IMG/VR virus record: IMGVR_UViG_3300009091_001004
Location: 1-63,815 of that record
Reading direction: 5' to 3' (one strand)
Length of the DNA stretch: 63,815 nt
Origin: a virus
A program made the position numbers and the translations under genes. Positions 15,791-23,378 of the stretch are shown piece after piece. The notes below the pieces were generated by a model that saw nothing but the letters and a program-made list of their open reading frames with translations, had not been told where the DNA came from and made no database searches. Every line of letters begins with the position of its first letter. Within the stretch, counting starts at the first letter, position 1.

Positions 15791-16561
15791 ATGAGTACGC
15801 GAGCGATAGTTACGGTAAAGAGTGCAGATGGAACAGAGACCAGGAGACTGTACTGTCACGGTGATGGTTACCCCTCAGAGGTGGGTAAGCTGGTCTATAA
15901 TTTTGCTAAATTCTCTCCCCGGATTGATGGCAATAGTTCTGGTAGTACTATGCAGAAAGTTGCGTTCGGGGACTGGAGCTCTAAGGACCCTGTAAAGCGG
16001 GAAGGGAAGTATCATAAGCTTCCTCCTTTAGGACAAGCCTACTCCACAATGTATAACGTGACTGTTGATCCGGATAAGTTTGTTCCTGCACTGATCTCGT
16101 TCATGATCAACAAAGGATATGGTGGCGTCTATATCACCGACCGGGACCCGGTAAAGGAAGCAGCGGAGAAGGGCCACGGTGATGAGTATGGCACTGACAT
16201 CGAGTGGCACTATGTCGTTACCTTGGGTAAGGAGTATGGCGCTGCCCCCAAAGTGGACGTTTTCGAGTCAATTGCTTATGGTCCGAAAAAGCTGCTTTAC
16301 AGAGATTCGAATGGCAAGGATGTCATGTATGGCTCCCTGCAGAAGTTCGTCAGTCGCGGCTCTGTTCCCCAGGCGATTGCTCTAGAAGAACGGAAGTACC
16401 GAGCACAGCAAGAGAAAGAGGAAGCAGAAAAGAAGCTGAATGAAGAGAAGAGTCTGCTTACTCCACTCACTCCTATAAAGCGTGGTCGCAGGAAGTCTGC
16501 TCTCACCAGCGTCAAGCCACGGTATGCTAATATCAAGAATCAGGTAGGAGGGATGAGATGA
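15791..16561 (+). CDS. Conserved phage-type unknown protein (STRAIV...DGYP)
   Basis: A 256-residue protein. The start MSTRAIVTVKSADG, then YCHGDGYPSEVG, resembles an uncharacterised family common in phages and plasmids. The C-terminal 50 residues are a charged helix and then a basic tail ending NQVGGMR. ATG 15791 is chosen because the longer frame from 15698 lies over the promoter. The Shine-Dalgarno is weak. The end overlaps the next gene by 4 bases. Confidence 0.7.
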   Translation: MSTRAIVTVKSADGTETRRLYCHGDGYPSEVGKLVYNFAKFSPRIDGNSSGSTMQKVAFGDWSSKDPVKREGKYHKLPPLGQAYSTMYNVTVDPDKFVPALISFMINKGYGGVYITDRDPVKEAAEKGHGDEYGTDIEWHYVVTLGKEYGAAPKVDVFESIAYGPKKLLYRDSNGKDVMYGSLQKFVSRGSVPQAIALEERKYRAQQEKEEAEKKLNEEKSLLTPLTPIKRGRRKSALTSVKPRYANIKNQVGGMR

Positions 16562-16848
16562 GAAATACAGGTCTCGGCTACGATGGCTATCGTAACATTG
16601 ATAGTCACCGTTATCCTCCGCGCAGGAATCTCCCTCTCTGCCGCTGCTGTGGTAAACCGGTCTACAGTTTCGACCGCTACCCGATCCATACGAGATGTAT
16701 TGCCAAACACTGGGGGAAGCATGCCCGGGGTATCAATGCCAGCCGCTGCAAGGAATTCAGCCATCTAGCACCCCCGAGACGTTCCCGGAAGTCTTCTGTA
16801 CCAGTTGACTACACTCGGGACTATACGTTAACCCGACCGAGGTATTAG
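16558..16848 (+). CDS. Small Cys-His protein
   Basis: A 96-residue basic protein with C28, C30, C31 followed by a His44-x2-Cys47 pair (PLCRCCGKP and YPIHTRC), probably a zinc site. TAGGAGGG precedes ATG 16558. Function unknown. Confidence 0.65.
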   Translation: MRNTGLGYDGYRNIDSHRYPPRRNLPLCRCCGKPVYSFDRYPIHTRCIAKHWGKHARGINASRCKEFSHLAPPRRSRKSSVPVDYTRDYTLTRPRY

Positions 16849-16894
16849 AAATAGGGGTAGTGGAATAGAAAGAGGTCTGAAAGGAGAGGAAGTA

Positions 16895-17155
16895 ATGCCG
16901 GTAATACGTAAGGAAGATATCGTGAAGCGGGCTATGACCGGACTAATTGGGGACAACCAGAAGACGGTAACCGCAGACAAGCTCTACAAGCGCGTCTGGG
17001 ATCAGTGCAAGCGTCTCGGTCTTTATTATCCTGCCTGGCCCGTCTTCGTGGGAGCGGTTCGTGCTAATGGGGCTACTATTGTTGCCCGTAAGAGGAATGG
17101 TAAGACTGTTTTCATAGTTAATTTGCCCCGGAGGGGGAAGCTGGGAAGGAGATAA
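16895..17155 (+). CDS. Small winged-helix-like protein
   Basis: An 86-residue basic protein. Helices (VKRAMTGLI, ADKLYKRVWDQCKRLGL) and a beta hairpin (ATIVARKRNGKTVFIV) could form a winged helix for DNA binding, but no close family is recognised. AAGGAGAGG precedes the ATG. Confidence 0.62.
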   Translation: MPVIRKEDIVKRAMTGLIGDNQKTVTADKLYKRVWDQCKRLGLYYPAWPVFVGAVRANGATIVARKRNGKTVFIVNLPRRGKLGRR

Positions 17156-17157
17156 CA

Positions 17158-17388
17158 ATGTCAACTATTAATTTGAGGCGGTCCTGTCGTACAACGTCTG
17201 GTTTCTTTCATCGTCTGACCGAACGTGGTGGTCGAGGATACGGTGGTTATACAGTAACCTACCATATAGGATACAACATCTTCGAGTTTGATGAGATCGG
17301 TCTCTGGCTCGCCGAGAGTAAGCTATACCCAAAGAGGTACTACCGGGCACCAACCCGGTTGGCACTCATTAACCTGATTACTGATTAA
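17158..17388 (+). CDS. Small basic unknown protein
   Basis: A 76-residue Gly/Arg/Tyr-rich protein. Its end (AESKLYPKRYYRAPTRLALINL) looks helical. It directly follows the previous gene, sharing AAGGAG near the junction. Nothing else recognised. Confidence 0.6.
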   Translation: MSTINLRRSCRTTSGFFHRLTERGGRGYGGYTVTYHIGYNIFEFDEIGLWLAESKLYPKRYYRAPTRLALINLITD

Positions 17389-17421
17389 ACGTGAGGTGTC
17401 AAAAAGAGGGGGAAAAATTAG

Positions 17422-17652
17422 ATGATTATTAAAACAACTAAAACACGCACTCCTCACCGCTGCAGCTATTGTATGCGCATGATACCTACCGGGTACAATG
17501 CCATGGCGAAGTCTCGCAAGGTAGGCAAGCTGGCATACCCGGAGACGATCTACTTCCATCAGAAGTGCTGGACGGAAAAGCAGCTGACAGGAAAAGACAG
17601 GAAACCCGGGACGTGGTTTGACCGCGCAACAGGTAAGTGGAGGACAGGATAG
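17422..17652 (+). CDS. Small zinc-finger protein (CxxC...HxxC)
   Basis: A 76-residue protein with C14-x2-C17 and H46-x2-C49, a zinc-finger spacing like that of PARP-type or treble-clef fingers. Basic between the pairs. GAGGGGG precedes the ATG at a longer distance. Probably nucleic-acid binding. Confidence 0.68.
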   Translation: MIIKTTKTRTPHRCSYCMRMIPTGYNAMAKSRKVGKLAYPETIYFHQKCWTEKQLTGKDRKPGTWFDRATGKWRTG

Positions 17653-17655
17653 CAG

Positions 17656-17895
17656 ATGGTGACGACAACACCTACTGAAAGAAAGAAGATTTCAGGAGAG
17701 TGGTATTCCTTGATAGCCAGCTTTCCTGCAACACAGAGGGGAAAATCTGATGCGTACGCAGTAGCTCGGGGGTACTCTTCCCCTAAGAGTAAGTTATCTC
17801 GTAGCTACAAGTCCGCTGTCGTTTCTATCCTATATCCGTACCATAGAGTACAAGCCTACGGGGTCTATATTCGAGATATTGGCAGGAGGAAATAG
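17656..17895 (+). CDS. Small basic protein, A-x3-A-x2-LR-like family
   Basis: A 79-residue basic protein. The pattern (SLIASFPATQRGKSDAYAVA, ending AYGVYIRDI) resembles a family of tiny paralogs further along (20467, 22862, 23086, 25657). The end, GGCAGGAGGAAATAG, carries the ribosome site of the next gene. Confidence 0.6.
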   Translation: MVTTTPTERKKISGEWYSLIASFPATQRGKSDAYAVARGYSSPKSKLSRSYKSAVVSILYPYHRVQAYGVYIRDIGRRK

Positions 17896-18444
17896 ATGGT
17901 AGTAAAGAAAGTAGCAAAGAAGACGGTAAAGAAACCGGCTCCTCATACCCAGGTAGAAGTAGCCAGGCTCCCCAAATGTGATTTCTGCGGGGCTCCTGCT
18001 AAATATGATGGTCGCACTGGTCTTGGTCCCTGGGCCAATATGTGTGAGATGTGTTTTCATGAATATGGTACCGGCTTAGGTCTGGGTAAAGGTCAGAAGC
18101 TGGTATTGAAGAAGGCCACTGTGAAGAGGACTGTGAAGAAAGTCGCCGCGAAGCAGGAAGAAGGCTCCGAAAAAGGGGCTGTGGAGAATCCTAATGGACC
18201 TGGGTCATACGATCAGGGATTTGCGCAGGGAGTAGCAGATTACCCGGATTTCAAGCCTCCGAGAGAACTCTCTAATACAGTATATGGACGTGGTTACACT
18301 GATGCTTACGATATGCTCTACTACCCCGAGTTCGAGAAGGAAATAAAAGAGAAGAAAAGAGTCAAAGTGAAGGGAGAGCGGACCAGGAAAGCCGTCCGGC
18401 GTTCTGGTAGCACATCTGGGATAGTAGAGATAAGGAGAAAGTAA
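17896..18444 (+). CDS. Lys-rich zinc-ribbon protein
   Basis: A 182-residue protein. A histone-like Lys/Ala/Val N-terminus (VKKVAKKTVKKPA), a four-Cys zinc ribbon (C28, C31, C50, C53), a second Lys-rich stretch (KKATVKRTVKKVAAK), a domain with GFAQGVADYPDF and YGRGYTDAYDM, and a basic end. Two charged linkers around a ribbon suggest nucleic acid binding or packing. Confidence 0.68.
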   Translation: MVVKKVAKKTVKKPAPHTQVEVARLPKCDFCGAPAKYDGRTGLGPWANMCEMCFHEYGTGLGLGKGQKLVLKKATVKRTVKKVAAKQEEGSEKGAVENPNGPGSYDQGFAQGVADYPDFKPPRELSNTVYGRGYTDAYDMLYYPEFEKEIKEKKRVKVKGERTRKAVRRSGSTSGIVEIRRK

Positions 18445-18445
18445 A

Positions 18446-18961
18446 ATGTCTAAATACGAAGCGGGGAACTGGCCCCCATATAACGTAAAAGCTATTGTGG
18501 GCAATATAGAACAGGTGTTCAAGAAACACGATATCAACAAGCTGAACAAACCAGCCTATCATTTTATTTCCCAGCACATGGGCTTCATTGCACACTACGG
18601 TCTGCACGGATTCCGCTCTACCTACGAGGACCTGGAAGAGTTTGCTAAGAACCTGCAGACCGGGGAGATGAGCGGCCGCGACTATAATTCCAATCTACAC
18701 GAGGCAGACCGCCATGAGAGTGATGCTGATTTCGACAAGTGGTATGGTCCGGCGTACAACAAGAGCATCGCCGAGACTATCCGCGGTATCGTAGCTGTAG
18801 CACGCAAGTACCACGGGCAGGGCACAGCGCCCATGCTCGACCTCGATGAGTCGGACGGTGGATATCTTCCTCTCATGGGGGCAGTAGAGCCAAAACACAA
18901 GAGCCCTGCTCCCCGGAAGGAGAAGGGCGGTGTGGGCAACTATCTGACAAGGATGAGGTGA
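18446..18961 (+). CDS. Helical unknown protein
   Basis: A 171-residue mostly helical protein, first half MSKYEAGNWPPYNVKAIVGN, followed by a loop-rich middle and a final basic tail. No family recognised. It is followed by a 51-nt tandem repeat before the next gene. Confidence 0.64.
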   Translation: MSKYEAGNWPPYNVKAIVGNIEQVFKKHDINKLNKPAYHFISQHMGFIAHYGLHGFRSTYEDLEEFAKNLQTGEMSGRDYNSNLHEADRHESDADFDKWYGPAYNKSIAETIRGIVAVARKYHGQGTAPMLDLDESDGGYLPLMGAVEPKHKSPAPRKEKGGVGNYLTRMR

Positions 18962-19012
18962 GGGTACGAGAGAGGCGAGAGTACGAGAGAGGCGAGAGTA
19001 CGAGAGAGGCAA
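18962..19012 (+). repeat. Three 17-nt tandem repeats between genes
   Basis: Three units of 17 nt at 18962, 18979 and 18996, built on GAGTACGAGAGAGGCGA with one or two changes. They lie directly before ATG 19017 and each carries GAGAGG, so they multiply a Shine-Dalgarno-like signal. Confidence 0.88.
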
Positions 19013-19016
19013 GAAT

Positions 19017-19271
19017 ATGAAATTTGTTATTGGTGATCGGACAGCAGGATATTCTTACTCCTATGGCCCACGGACCTGGCATGGTCTGCAGAAAGATAGT
19101 ACGGGTAAGGGAGAACCTTGGTCGACCCAGGTCTGGCAGAACGGTAAAGTAGTCCGCCGGGATCATCACCGTACAGCAGCAGAGGCGATTAACTACTGCC
19201 ATGGTCGCTACGAGCGATTCTTTGAGACAGGATCCTTGAAAGTGCATATCGGGTTAAGGAAATTAAGATAG
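19017..19271 (+). CDS. Small basic protein with VWQNGK motif
   Basis: An 84-residue protein. TQVWQNGKVVRRDHHRTAAE resembles the start of the product at 20735 (VEVWQNGKMAHRATIRED), so the two probably share a beta-hairpin and helix. It ends in a basic tail, HIGLRKLR. The ribosome site may lie in the preceding repeat. Confidence 0.65.
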   Translation: MKFVIGDRTAGYSYSYGPRTWHGLQKDSTGKGEPWSTQVWQNGKVVRRDHHRTAAEAINYCHGRYERFFETGSLKVHIGLRKLR

Positions 19272-19281
19272 GAGGAAGAGC

Positions 19282-19557
19282 ATGTTAAGAGAACCTGCGG
19301 AAGAAAGAGTATTCACCGAGTTTGATAATGCCTACCGGAGCGATGATAGTGGTGGGTCAAGAGAGCTGGAGAAGCTGTTGTGGCGCTACAGCAACAGTCC
19401 GGAAATACAGAAAGGCGTCGACCAGGCTTTCATCACTGTATGCGGATATTCTCTCAAAACACTGGCGGGGACTAAAAAAGACCCTGATGCAGCCTGGGAT
19501 AAGTTTACTAACGCCTTGCAACAAGAGAGCAAAGGATTACTCTTGTCATGTGCATGA
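19282..19557 (+). CDS. Small helical protein, tail-less paralog of 19822 product
   Basis: A 91-residue protein. Its core (LLWRYSNSPEIQKGVDQAF, then CGYSLKTLA) aligns well with the product at 19822 (VYRGNPELRRGINDAL, CGWSLPTLA), but it lacks the basic tail and FGGLR end of that copy. Just after its stop the +1 frame continues with a Cys/His-containing 26-residue stretch from a GTG at 19550 to 19630, which could be a tiny gene or an old frameshifted end. AGGAGG precedes ATG 19282. Confidence 0.65.
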   Translation: MLREPAEERVFTEFDNAYRSDDSGGSRELEKLLWRYSNSPEIQKGVDQAFITVCGYSLKTLAGTKKDPDAAWDKFTNALQQESKGLLLSCA

Positions 19558-19664
19558 GTGTCGCTACAACATCCACGCTCTGGAACTTCCAGAGTATGCC
19601 TATGATGTTCTAGTTCATGTTGTTGGGTAATGAAACGTGTAACGGGAAAGGATAAAACATAAAC

Positions 19665-19814
19665 ATGAATAATGAAGAAAAGATAGCACAGATAATTTAT
19701 TACGGGTTTCATAATCCTAAAGAATACTCATGGGATAAAGCAACAAAAGAATATAGAGAGAAACACCTTAAAATAGCCAAGAAAATATTCATGTTGTTGG
19801 GAAGATACGGATGA
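19665..19814 (+). CDS. 49-residue helical protein
   Basis: ATG 19665, stop at 19814. The product starts MNNEEKIAQIIYYGF and is rich in Lys/Glu helices (KEYREKHLKIAKKIF). AAAGGAT is the only ribosome-site candidate, at longer distance. AT-rich compared with its neighbours. Unknown function. Confidence 0.5.
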   Translation: MNNEEKIAQIIYYGFHNPKEYSWDKATKEYREKHLKIAKKIFMLLGRYG

Positions 19815-19821
19815 GGGTGAT

Positions 19822-20070
19822 ATGAGTAGCTGGAGATATCTTATCTCCGTATACCGGGGCAACCCTGAGCTCAGGAGAGGGATCAACGACGCCCTTATTG
19901 CTTTATGCGGCTGGTCTCTGCCGACACTGGCGGAGAAAGCAGGAACACGAAAGCTCCCCGAGGAACTTCCGCTGCCGAAAGTGTTGTCTCCTGCGACTAA
20001 GGCTGTCCGGAGTGCTGTAAAGAGACACTCCAGTAAGAAGTCCCCTGCCGGATTCGGGGGATTAAGATAA
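19822..20070 (+). CDS. Small protein with basic tail ending GFGGLR
   Basis: An 82-residue protein. The helical core (about 1-45) is paralogous to the product at 19282. A basic linker (SAVKRHSSKKS) and the C-terminus AGFGGLR follow. Because the next gene (20094) has its own AAGGAG closer to its start, the FGGLR codons are not needed as a ribosome site here. See the finding on shared tails. Confidence 0.68.
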   Translation: MSSWRYLISVYRGNPELRRGINDALIALCGWSLPTLAEKAGTRKLPEELPLPKVLSPATKAVRSAVKRHSSKKSPAGFGGLR

Positions 20071-20093
20071 TAACCAGATAAGGAGAGTTAATT

Positions 20094-20447
20094 GTGGCAA
20101 CAGCAAAGAGAACGGTAAACGAGGGTGCTAAGCCAGTAATAGATACTGTTTCCGCACCCAAGGAAAAAGCACCTGGCATCCGGGAGACCATCATGGATAA
20201 CTATCCCGATAACCAGTTTATCTTCCTGGAAGGACCGGGACTGGACAGTGCTATCCTCGGTGTTTGCAACCTCTTCGGCAAGGACCCTGTGATCGCCTAC
20301 GATGAAGAGAAAGTGATCAAGTCCTTTATGAAGCAGGGTATGACCCGCGATGAGGCGCGGGAGTACTACGAATTCAATACTGCCGGTGCCTACATGGGTG
20401 AGTTGACCCCGGTATTTATCAACCTGATGAAGGACATGATGTACTAG
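20094..20447 (+). CDS. Conserved phage/plasmid unknown protein (FxExNxxGAYxGExTP-type)
   Basis: A 117-residue protein. The second half (GMTRDEAREYYEF, NTAGAYMGELTPVFI) matches a widespread uncharacterised family of phages and plasmids that reads EYFEFN.AGAY.GE.TP. GTG 20094 follows AAGGAGAG. An N-terminal disordered stretch rich in Lys/Ala/Pro precedes the domain. Function unknown. Confidence 0.75.
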   Translation: MATAKRTVNEGAKPVIDTVSAPKEKAPGIRETIMDNYPDNQFIFLEGPGLDSAILGVCNLFGKDPVIAYDEEKVIKSFMKQGMTRDEAREYYEFNTAGAYMGELTPVFINLMKDMMY

Positions 20448-20466
20448 TGAAATAAGGAGGTGGACA

Positions 20467-20652
20467 ATGGCACAGTGGAAAACAGCACAGAAGATATTTG
20501 ACGGTAAACCCTACTTCTTCCATAAGCATTTTATTCTCAAGAGAGATGCGCAGAGTGAGGCGGAGAAGCTCCGCAAACGCGGCCGCCTTGCCCGGATAAC
20601 GTATGAGACGGGGAAGTATGCGCGCTATATGGTCTGGGGGAGAGGGAAGTGA
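20467..20652 (+). CDS. Tiny basic protein of the LRxxGxxAR family
   Basis: A 61-residue protein: KIFDGKPYFFHKHF, then KRDAQSEAEKLRKRGRLARI and a beta strand with MVWGRG. The order (beta hairpin, helix with A-x3-A and LR-x-RG, then AR-beta) is shared by several neighbours. AAGGAGG precedes ATG 20467. Confidence 0.68.
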   Translation: MAQWKTAQKIFDGKPYFFHKHFILKRDAQSEAEKLRKRGRLARITYETGKYARYMVWGRGK

Positions 20653-20677
20653 TAGCACGAGGGCACCACAATACCAC

Positions 20678-20705
20678 TTGACATCCGTGGTAGATATGGT
20701 ATAAT
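20678..20705 (+). promoter_or_regulatory. Sigma70 promoter, extended -10
   Basis: TTGACA 20678-20683, 16-bp spacer, TATAAT 20700-20705 with TGg before it. A second TATATT starts 5 bp later. Confidence 0.88.
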
Positions 20706-20734
20706 GTGGTATATTGTGTTAAAGGAGTGTGGCT

Positions 20735-20965
20735 ATGGAAGATAGATATGTAGAGGTTTGGCAGAACGGGAAGATGGCTCACCGTGCCACAATCCGTGAG
20801 GACTGGAGTGGAGAAGATGCTCGTTCTTTAGCTCGCTTTTTCCCTGGTGGCCGGTTCAAGATCGGGGATAAGCTTAGAGCATTACAGGATATCGGTTACC
20901 TCATGGGTCAGGATGATGATGATAAGATTGCCGAGGGTGAGATTGTTACAGTAGGAGGTAGATAG
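20735..20965 (+). CDS. Small protein with VWQNGK motif
   Basis: A 76-residue acidic protein, first gene behind its promoter. VEVWQNGKMAHRA is shared with the product at 19017; the rest (GGRFKIGDKLRALQDIGYL) is not. AAAGGAG lies 7 bases before ATG 20735. Function unknown. Confidence 0.66.
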   Translation: MEDRYVEVWQNGKMAHRATIREDWSGEDARSLARFFPGGRFKIGDKLRALQDIGYLMGQDDDDKIAEGEIVTVGGR

Positions 20966-21385
20966 ATGTATCAAAAATTAATGACTAAGGAGATCCTGGA
21001 CAAAATCCCCCCGCTCTACGGACAGGAGAAAGTCGCGGATCCCATTGTCTATGTGAAGTTCTTCTGCCCCTGGAACCAGTGGACCTGGTACGCGACCGAG
21101 TACCGTCCTTCCGAGAAGCTCTTCTTCGGCTGGGTAAAAGGACACGAAGAGGAGCTGGGGTATTTCTCCCTGGATGAGCTGGAGTCTGTTAACGGTCCAT
21201 TTGGTCTGAAAATAGAGCGCGATATGCATTTCGATCCCAAGCCGCTCTCCTGGGTGAAATCCGGGAAAGAGTACGGGAAGTGGGGGCCGCTGCATGAGGC
21301 CTTGGCGAAGAAGTCAGTCACGAGAAAACCGCGGCGCAGGACCAGCAGCAGGAAGACTGCGTCCGGGATGAAGGGAATAAGCTAG
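20966..21385 (+). CDS. DUF2958-like protein with basic C-terminal tail
   Basis: A 139-residue protein. Residues 1-108 match DUF2958 as I know it: KIPPLYGQEKVADPIVYVKF, WTWYATEY, FFGWVKGHEEELGYFSLDEL, NGPFGLKIERDMHFDP. This family is common on plasmids and phages, function unknown. A basic tail (RKPRRRTSSRKTASGMKGIS), unusual for the family, follows the domain. GTAGGAGG precedes the ATG. Confidence 0.85.
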   Translation: MYQKLMTKEILDKIPPLYGQEKVADPIVYVKFFCPWNQWTWYATEYRPSEKLFFGWVKGHEEELGYFSLDELESVNGPFGLKIERDMHFDPKPLSWVKSGKEYGKWGPLHEALAKKSVTRKPRRRTSSRKTASGMKGIS

Positions 21386-21400
21386 AGGAGGGGTGTAGTA

Positions 21401-21592
21401 ATGGCTATTCAGGGAATATATTATGATCGATATCCTACTAAGGTGACGGCCAAGAGGGCTGCGAAGGGCCTTCGTAGCGGGAGGATAAGAGTACCCCGCC
21501 CTGTCCTTGCTCCTAAGGGATGCTTAGCTCACGTTGAGCCCGCAGGAGATGGTCACGGCAGCTGGGACGTCTTCTTTATGCCAAAGAGATGA
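21401..21592 (+). CDS. Tiny basic protein
   Basis: A 63-residue protein: YYDRYPTKVTAKRAAKGLRS, then HVEPAGDGHGSWDVFF. It may be a distant member of the local family with a helix (AKRAAKGLR) and a C-terminal strand. GAGGAGG precedes ATG 21401. Confidence 0.6.
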   Translation: MAIQGIYYDRYPTKVTAKRAAKGLRSGRIRVPRPVLAPKGCLAHVEPAGDGHGSWDVFFMPKR

Positions 21593-21611
21593 GTGTAGAA
21601 GGAGTGCGATA

Positions 21612-22106
21612 GTGGTTACAGGATACCGCTGCGGTGCAGTAGGAGACTATTCTGGGGGAGATCCTAAAGAGGCCTCTATCGCCTGGAAAGCGCTCCAGTA
21701 TGAGCATGATGAGCAGGGAAACGACGACACGGAATCCGTAGCGAAGTTTCTCGGCATACTGGCTACTCGCTGGTCTGACGTGCTTACGGAGTTCAAGAGA
21801 AGATATCCAAACACGCAGGGTATCTGGCTTTCCCGTAACAAGAAGGAAGCGGAGCAGTACCGTGAGTTCGGCGATCCAGAGCCAGTTAAATATGATAAGA
21901 AAAATGTCATTATTGACCTTGGTGGAGACGGCATTTTCGTGCTCAATGACCGGTCCCTGGAGGATGACGACCTGGGCTATGTTAACGAACAGGGCCAGTG
22001 GGAGTTCTTCCAGCCGAAGGGCAGCACAAGGTATGACCACACTAAAGGAAAATATGCCAAGAGAAGGCTGTACCCGAACCTGACGAGTATCAAAGAACTA
22101 AAGTAG
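21612..22106 (+). CDS. Unknown protein with IWLSRNKKEAEQY motif
   Basis: A 164-residue protein. GTG 21612 follows AAGGAG; the longer frame from 21534 lies over the previous gene. GIWLSRNKKEAEQYREFGDP resembles a motif in uncharacterised phage proteins that follow a GxWLT...A.Y pattern; an ADP-ribosyltransferase-like fold is possible but not shown. The C-terminus is basic. Confidence 0.65.
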   Translation: MVTGYRCGAVGDYSGGDPKEASIAWKALQYEHDEQGNDDTESVAKFLGILATRWSDVLTEFKRRYPNTQGIWLSRNKKEAEQYREFGDPEPVKYDKKNVIIDLGGDGIFVLNDRSLEDDDLGYVNEQGQWEFFQPKGSTRYDHTKGKYAKRRLYPNLTSIKELK

Positions 22107-22113
22107 CGGGGTA

Positions 22114-22143
22114 TTGTGCAGAACAGTAGGTATATGGTAAGAT
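22114..22143 (+). promoter_or_regulatory. Weaker promoter, extended -10
   Basis: TTGTGC 22114-22119, 18-bp spacer, TAAGAT 22138-22143 with TGg before it. A TATAAT at 22158-22163 lies closer to the gene but has no good -35. Confidence 0.5.
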
Positions 22144-22185
22144 GTATGGGTAGATACTATAATCTGGTTTAGGAGGAATGCGATA

Positions 22186-22431
22186 ATGGTCACTCCTCAG
22201 CAAGAGCTGGAAGTACTGGAGAAATTTAAGGCGCTGCAGGACCGCGAAGATGGTTACCTTTCCTCTGGAATGCTGCTGCCTATCGGGTACGCTAACGACT
22301 GTATTGCTATCTGGCAAGATTGTCAGAAGGAGCTTCGCAGCCTGAAATCTCGGGGAACCGTGAAGCCTCGGGTCTCCCGGGTAGCCGTGAAGAAGAAAGC
22401 ATCTATCAGTGGATTCGGAGGGATAAGATAA
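22186..22431 (+). CDS. Small protein with basic tail ending SGFGGIR
   Basis: An 81-residue helical protein (QELEVLEKFKALQDREDGYL, ANDCIAIWQDCQKELRS) with a basic linker (VSRVAVKKKAS) and the end ISGFGGIR. The codons for GGI contain GGAGGG, which also serves as ribosome site of the next gene, whose ATG starts in this stop codon. AGGAGG precedes ATG 22186. Confidence 0.68.
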   Translation: MVTPQQELEVLEKFKALQDREDGYLSSGMLLPIGYANDCIAIWQDCQKELRSLKSRGTVKPRVSRVAVKKKASISGFGGIR

Positions 22432-22865
22432 TGCCTATCAAAGTCGTTTATGAGAAAAATGGTGAGTTCGACCACAACGAGTGGACTGGAACGGTCACCG
22501 ACCTGGTTAACACAGTAGGAAGCAGTGATGCCCGCTTAGGTCCGGTCACAGATAAAATCAGCGGGGCCAAGATCTGGATGAATATCGATAGTGATCCCGA
22601 CCCGGAATACCGCGGCGTGAAAGAACCCTTCTACATCGAGTCTCCTGACGGGGATAACCTGTACGATGCGCGCAACCGCAGGGAGGCAATCATGATGCTG
22701 CGCAATATACGCCAGGGGAAAAGAGCAGACGGAGTGCAGTATTTCACCGATACGGTACTCAAGCCACGGAAGAAAACGCATTCTGGCAAGAAGAGTAATG
22801 CTCATGTTAAATATACCCAGCAGCAGATAATCGGTCTCGGAGACAAGATGGGGAGGAGAATATGA
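22431..22865 (+). CDS. Unknown protein with basic tail
   Basis: A 144-residue protein: an N-terminal mixed domain (about 1-95), a helix with LRNIRQGKRADG, and a Lys-rich tail (PRKKTHSGKKSNAH) leading to a final helix (QQIIGLGDKMGRRI). ATG 22431 is chosen by the GGAGGG ahead of it; the longer frame is a shadow. Function unknown. Confidence 0.65.
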   Translation: MPIKVVYEKNGEFDHNEWTGTVTDLVNTVGSSDARLGPVTDKISGAKIWMNIDSDPDPEYRGVKEPFYIESPDGDNLYDARNRREAIMMLRNIRQGKRADGVQYFTDTVLKPRKKTHSGKKSNAHVKYTQQQIIGLGDKMGRRI

Positions 22866-23029
22866 GTAATTACGGCAGAAAAGGAGAACAGTTCCTGGTA
22901 CCTGTGAAGACTTTCCGAGATAGAAGCAGTGCGCTCAATTATGCTGCCAAGCTACGTCAACAACGGGGAAGAAGAGCTCGTGTTTTCGGAGGAACAGGGT
23001 TATGGGCTGTTTACTCCAACTGGTATTAA
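22862..23029 (+). CDS. Tiny basic protein of the LRxxGxxAR family
   Basis: A 55-residue protein: VPVKTFRDRSSALNYAAKLR, then QQRGRRARVFGG and a strand (GLWAVYS). Same order as the products at 20467, 23086 and 25657. GGGGAGGAG precedes ATG 22862, in the end of the previous gene. Confidence 0.65.
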   Translation: MSNYGRKGEQFLVPVKTFRDRSSALNYAAKLRQQRGRRARVFGGTGLWAVYSNWY

Positions 23030-23085
23030 CCGAAAAGGGGAAATAGACAATTAATATTGGTAATAAGACGAGGAGGAGAATATAA

Positions 23086-23265
23086 ATGACAGCGCAGCTA
23101 ACTAAGCGATTCAACGGCAAGGTGTATGAGTTGTTATCGGGTAGACCTAAAACCAAATCTGCTGCTGAATTCACTGTGGCCTCCTGGCGCAGTCGTGGAA
23201 GAGATAGGGGCGCGAGGATGGTTAAGGTAAAAGGTGGATATGCTGTCTATGTGCGAGGTGGCTAA
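23086..23265 (+). CDS. Tiny basic protein of the LRxxGxxAR family
   Basis: A 59-residue protein: KRFNGKVYELLSGRPKTKSA, then ASWRSRGRDRGARMV and VKGGYAVYVRGG. It fits the local family pattern. GAGGAGGAG precedes ATG 23086. About 55 bp before it hold no gene. Confidence 0.65.
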   Translation: MTAQLTKRFNGKVYELLSGRPKTKSAAEFTVASWRSRGRDRGARMVKVKGGYAVYVRGG

Positions 23266-23378
23266 TGAGCAAGAATAAAAAGCAGTCCTGGATCTGGATG
23301 CGTAAGGGAGATAACGCCGACTACGAGAAGTATGACGGCTCCTTTGATGCTGACTTCTATGTAGGAGGAATACGATGA
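23265..23378 (+). CDS. 37-residue peptide ending VGGIR
   Basis: ATG 23265 overlaps the previous stop. The peptide starts MSKNKKQSWIWMRKGDN, is mixed charge and ends FYVGGIR, where the codons GGA GGA ATA carry the ribosome site of the gene at 23375. It could be a translated coupler rather than a functional protein. Confidence 0.5.
   Translation: MSKNKKQSWIWMRKGDNADYEKYDGSFDADFYVGGIR

Noticed and set aside
18962-19012. CRISPR-like array
   Set aside because: The repeats are contiguous 17-nt units without spacers and no cas genes are present.
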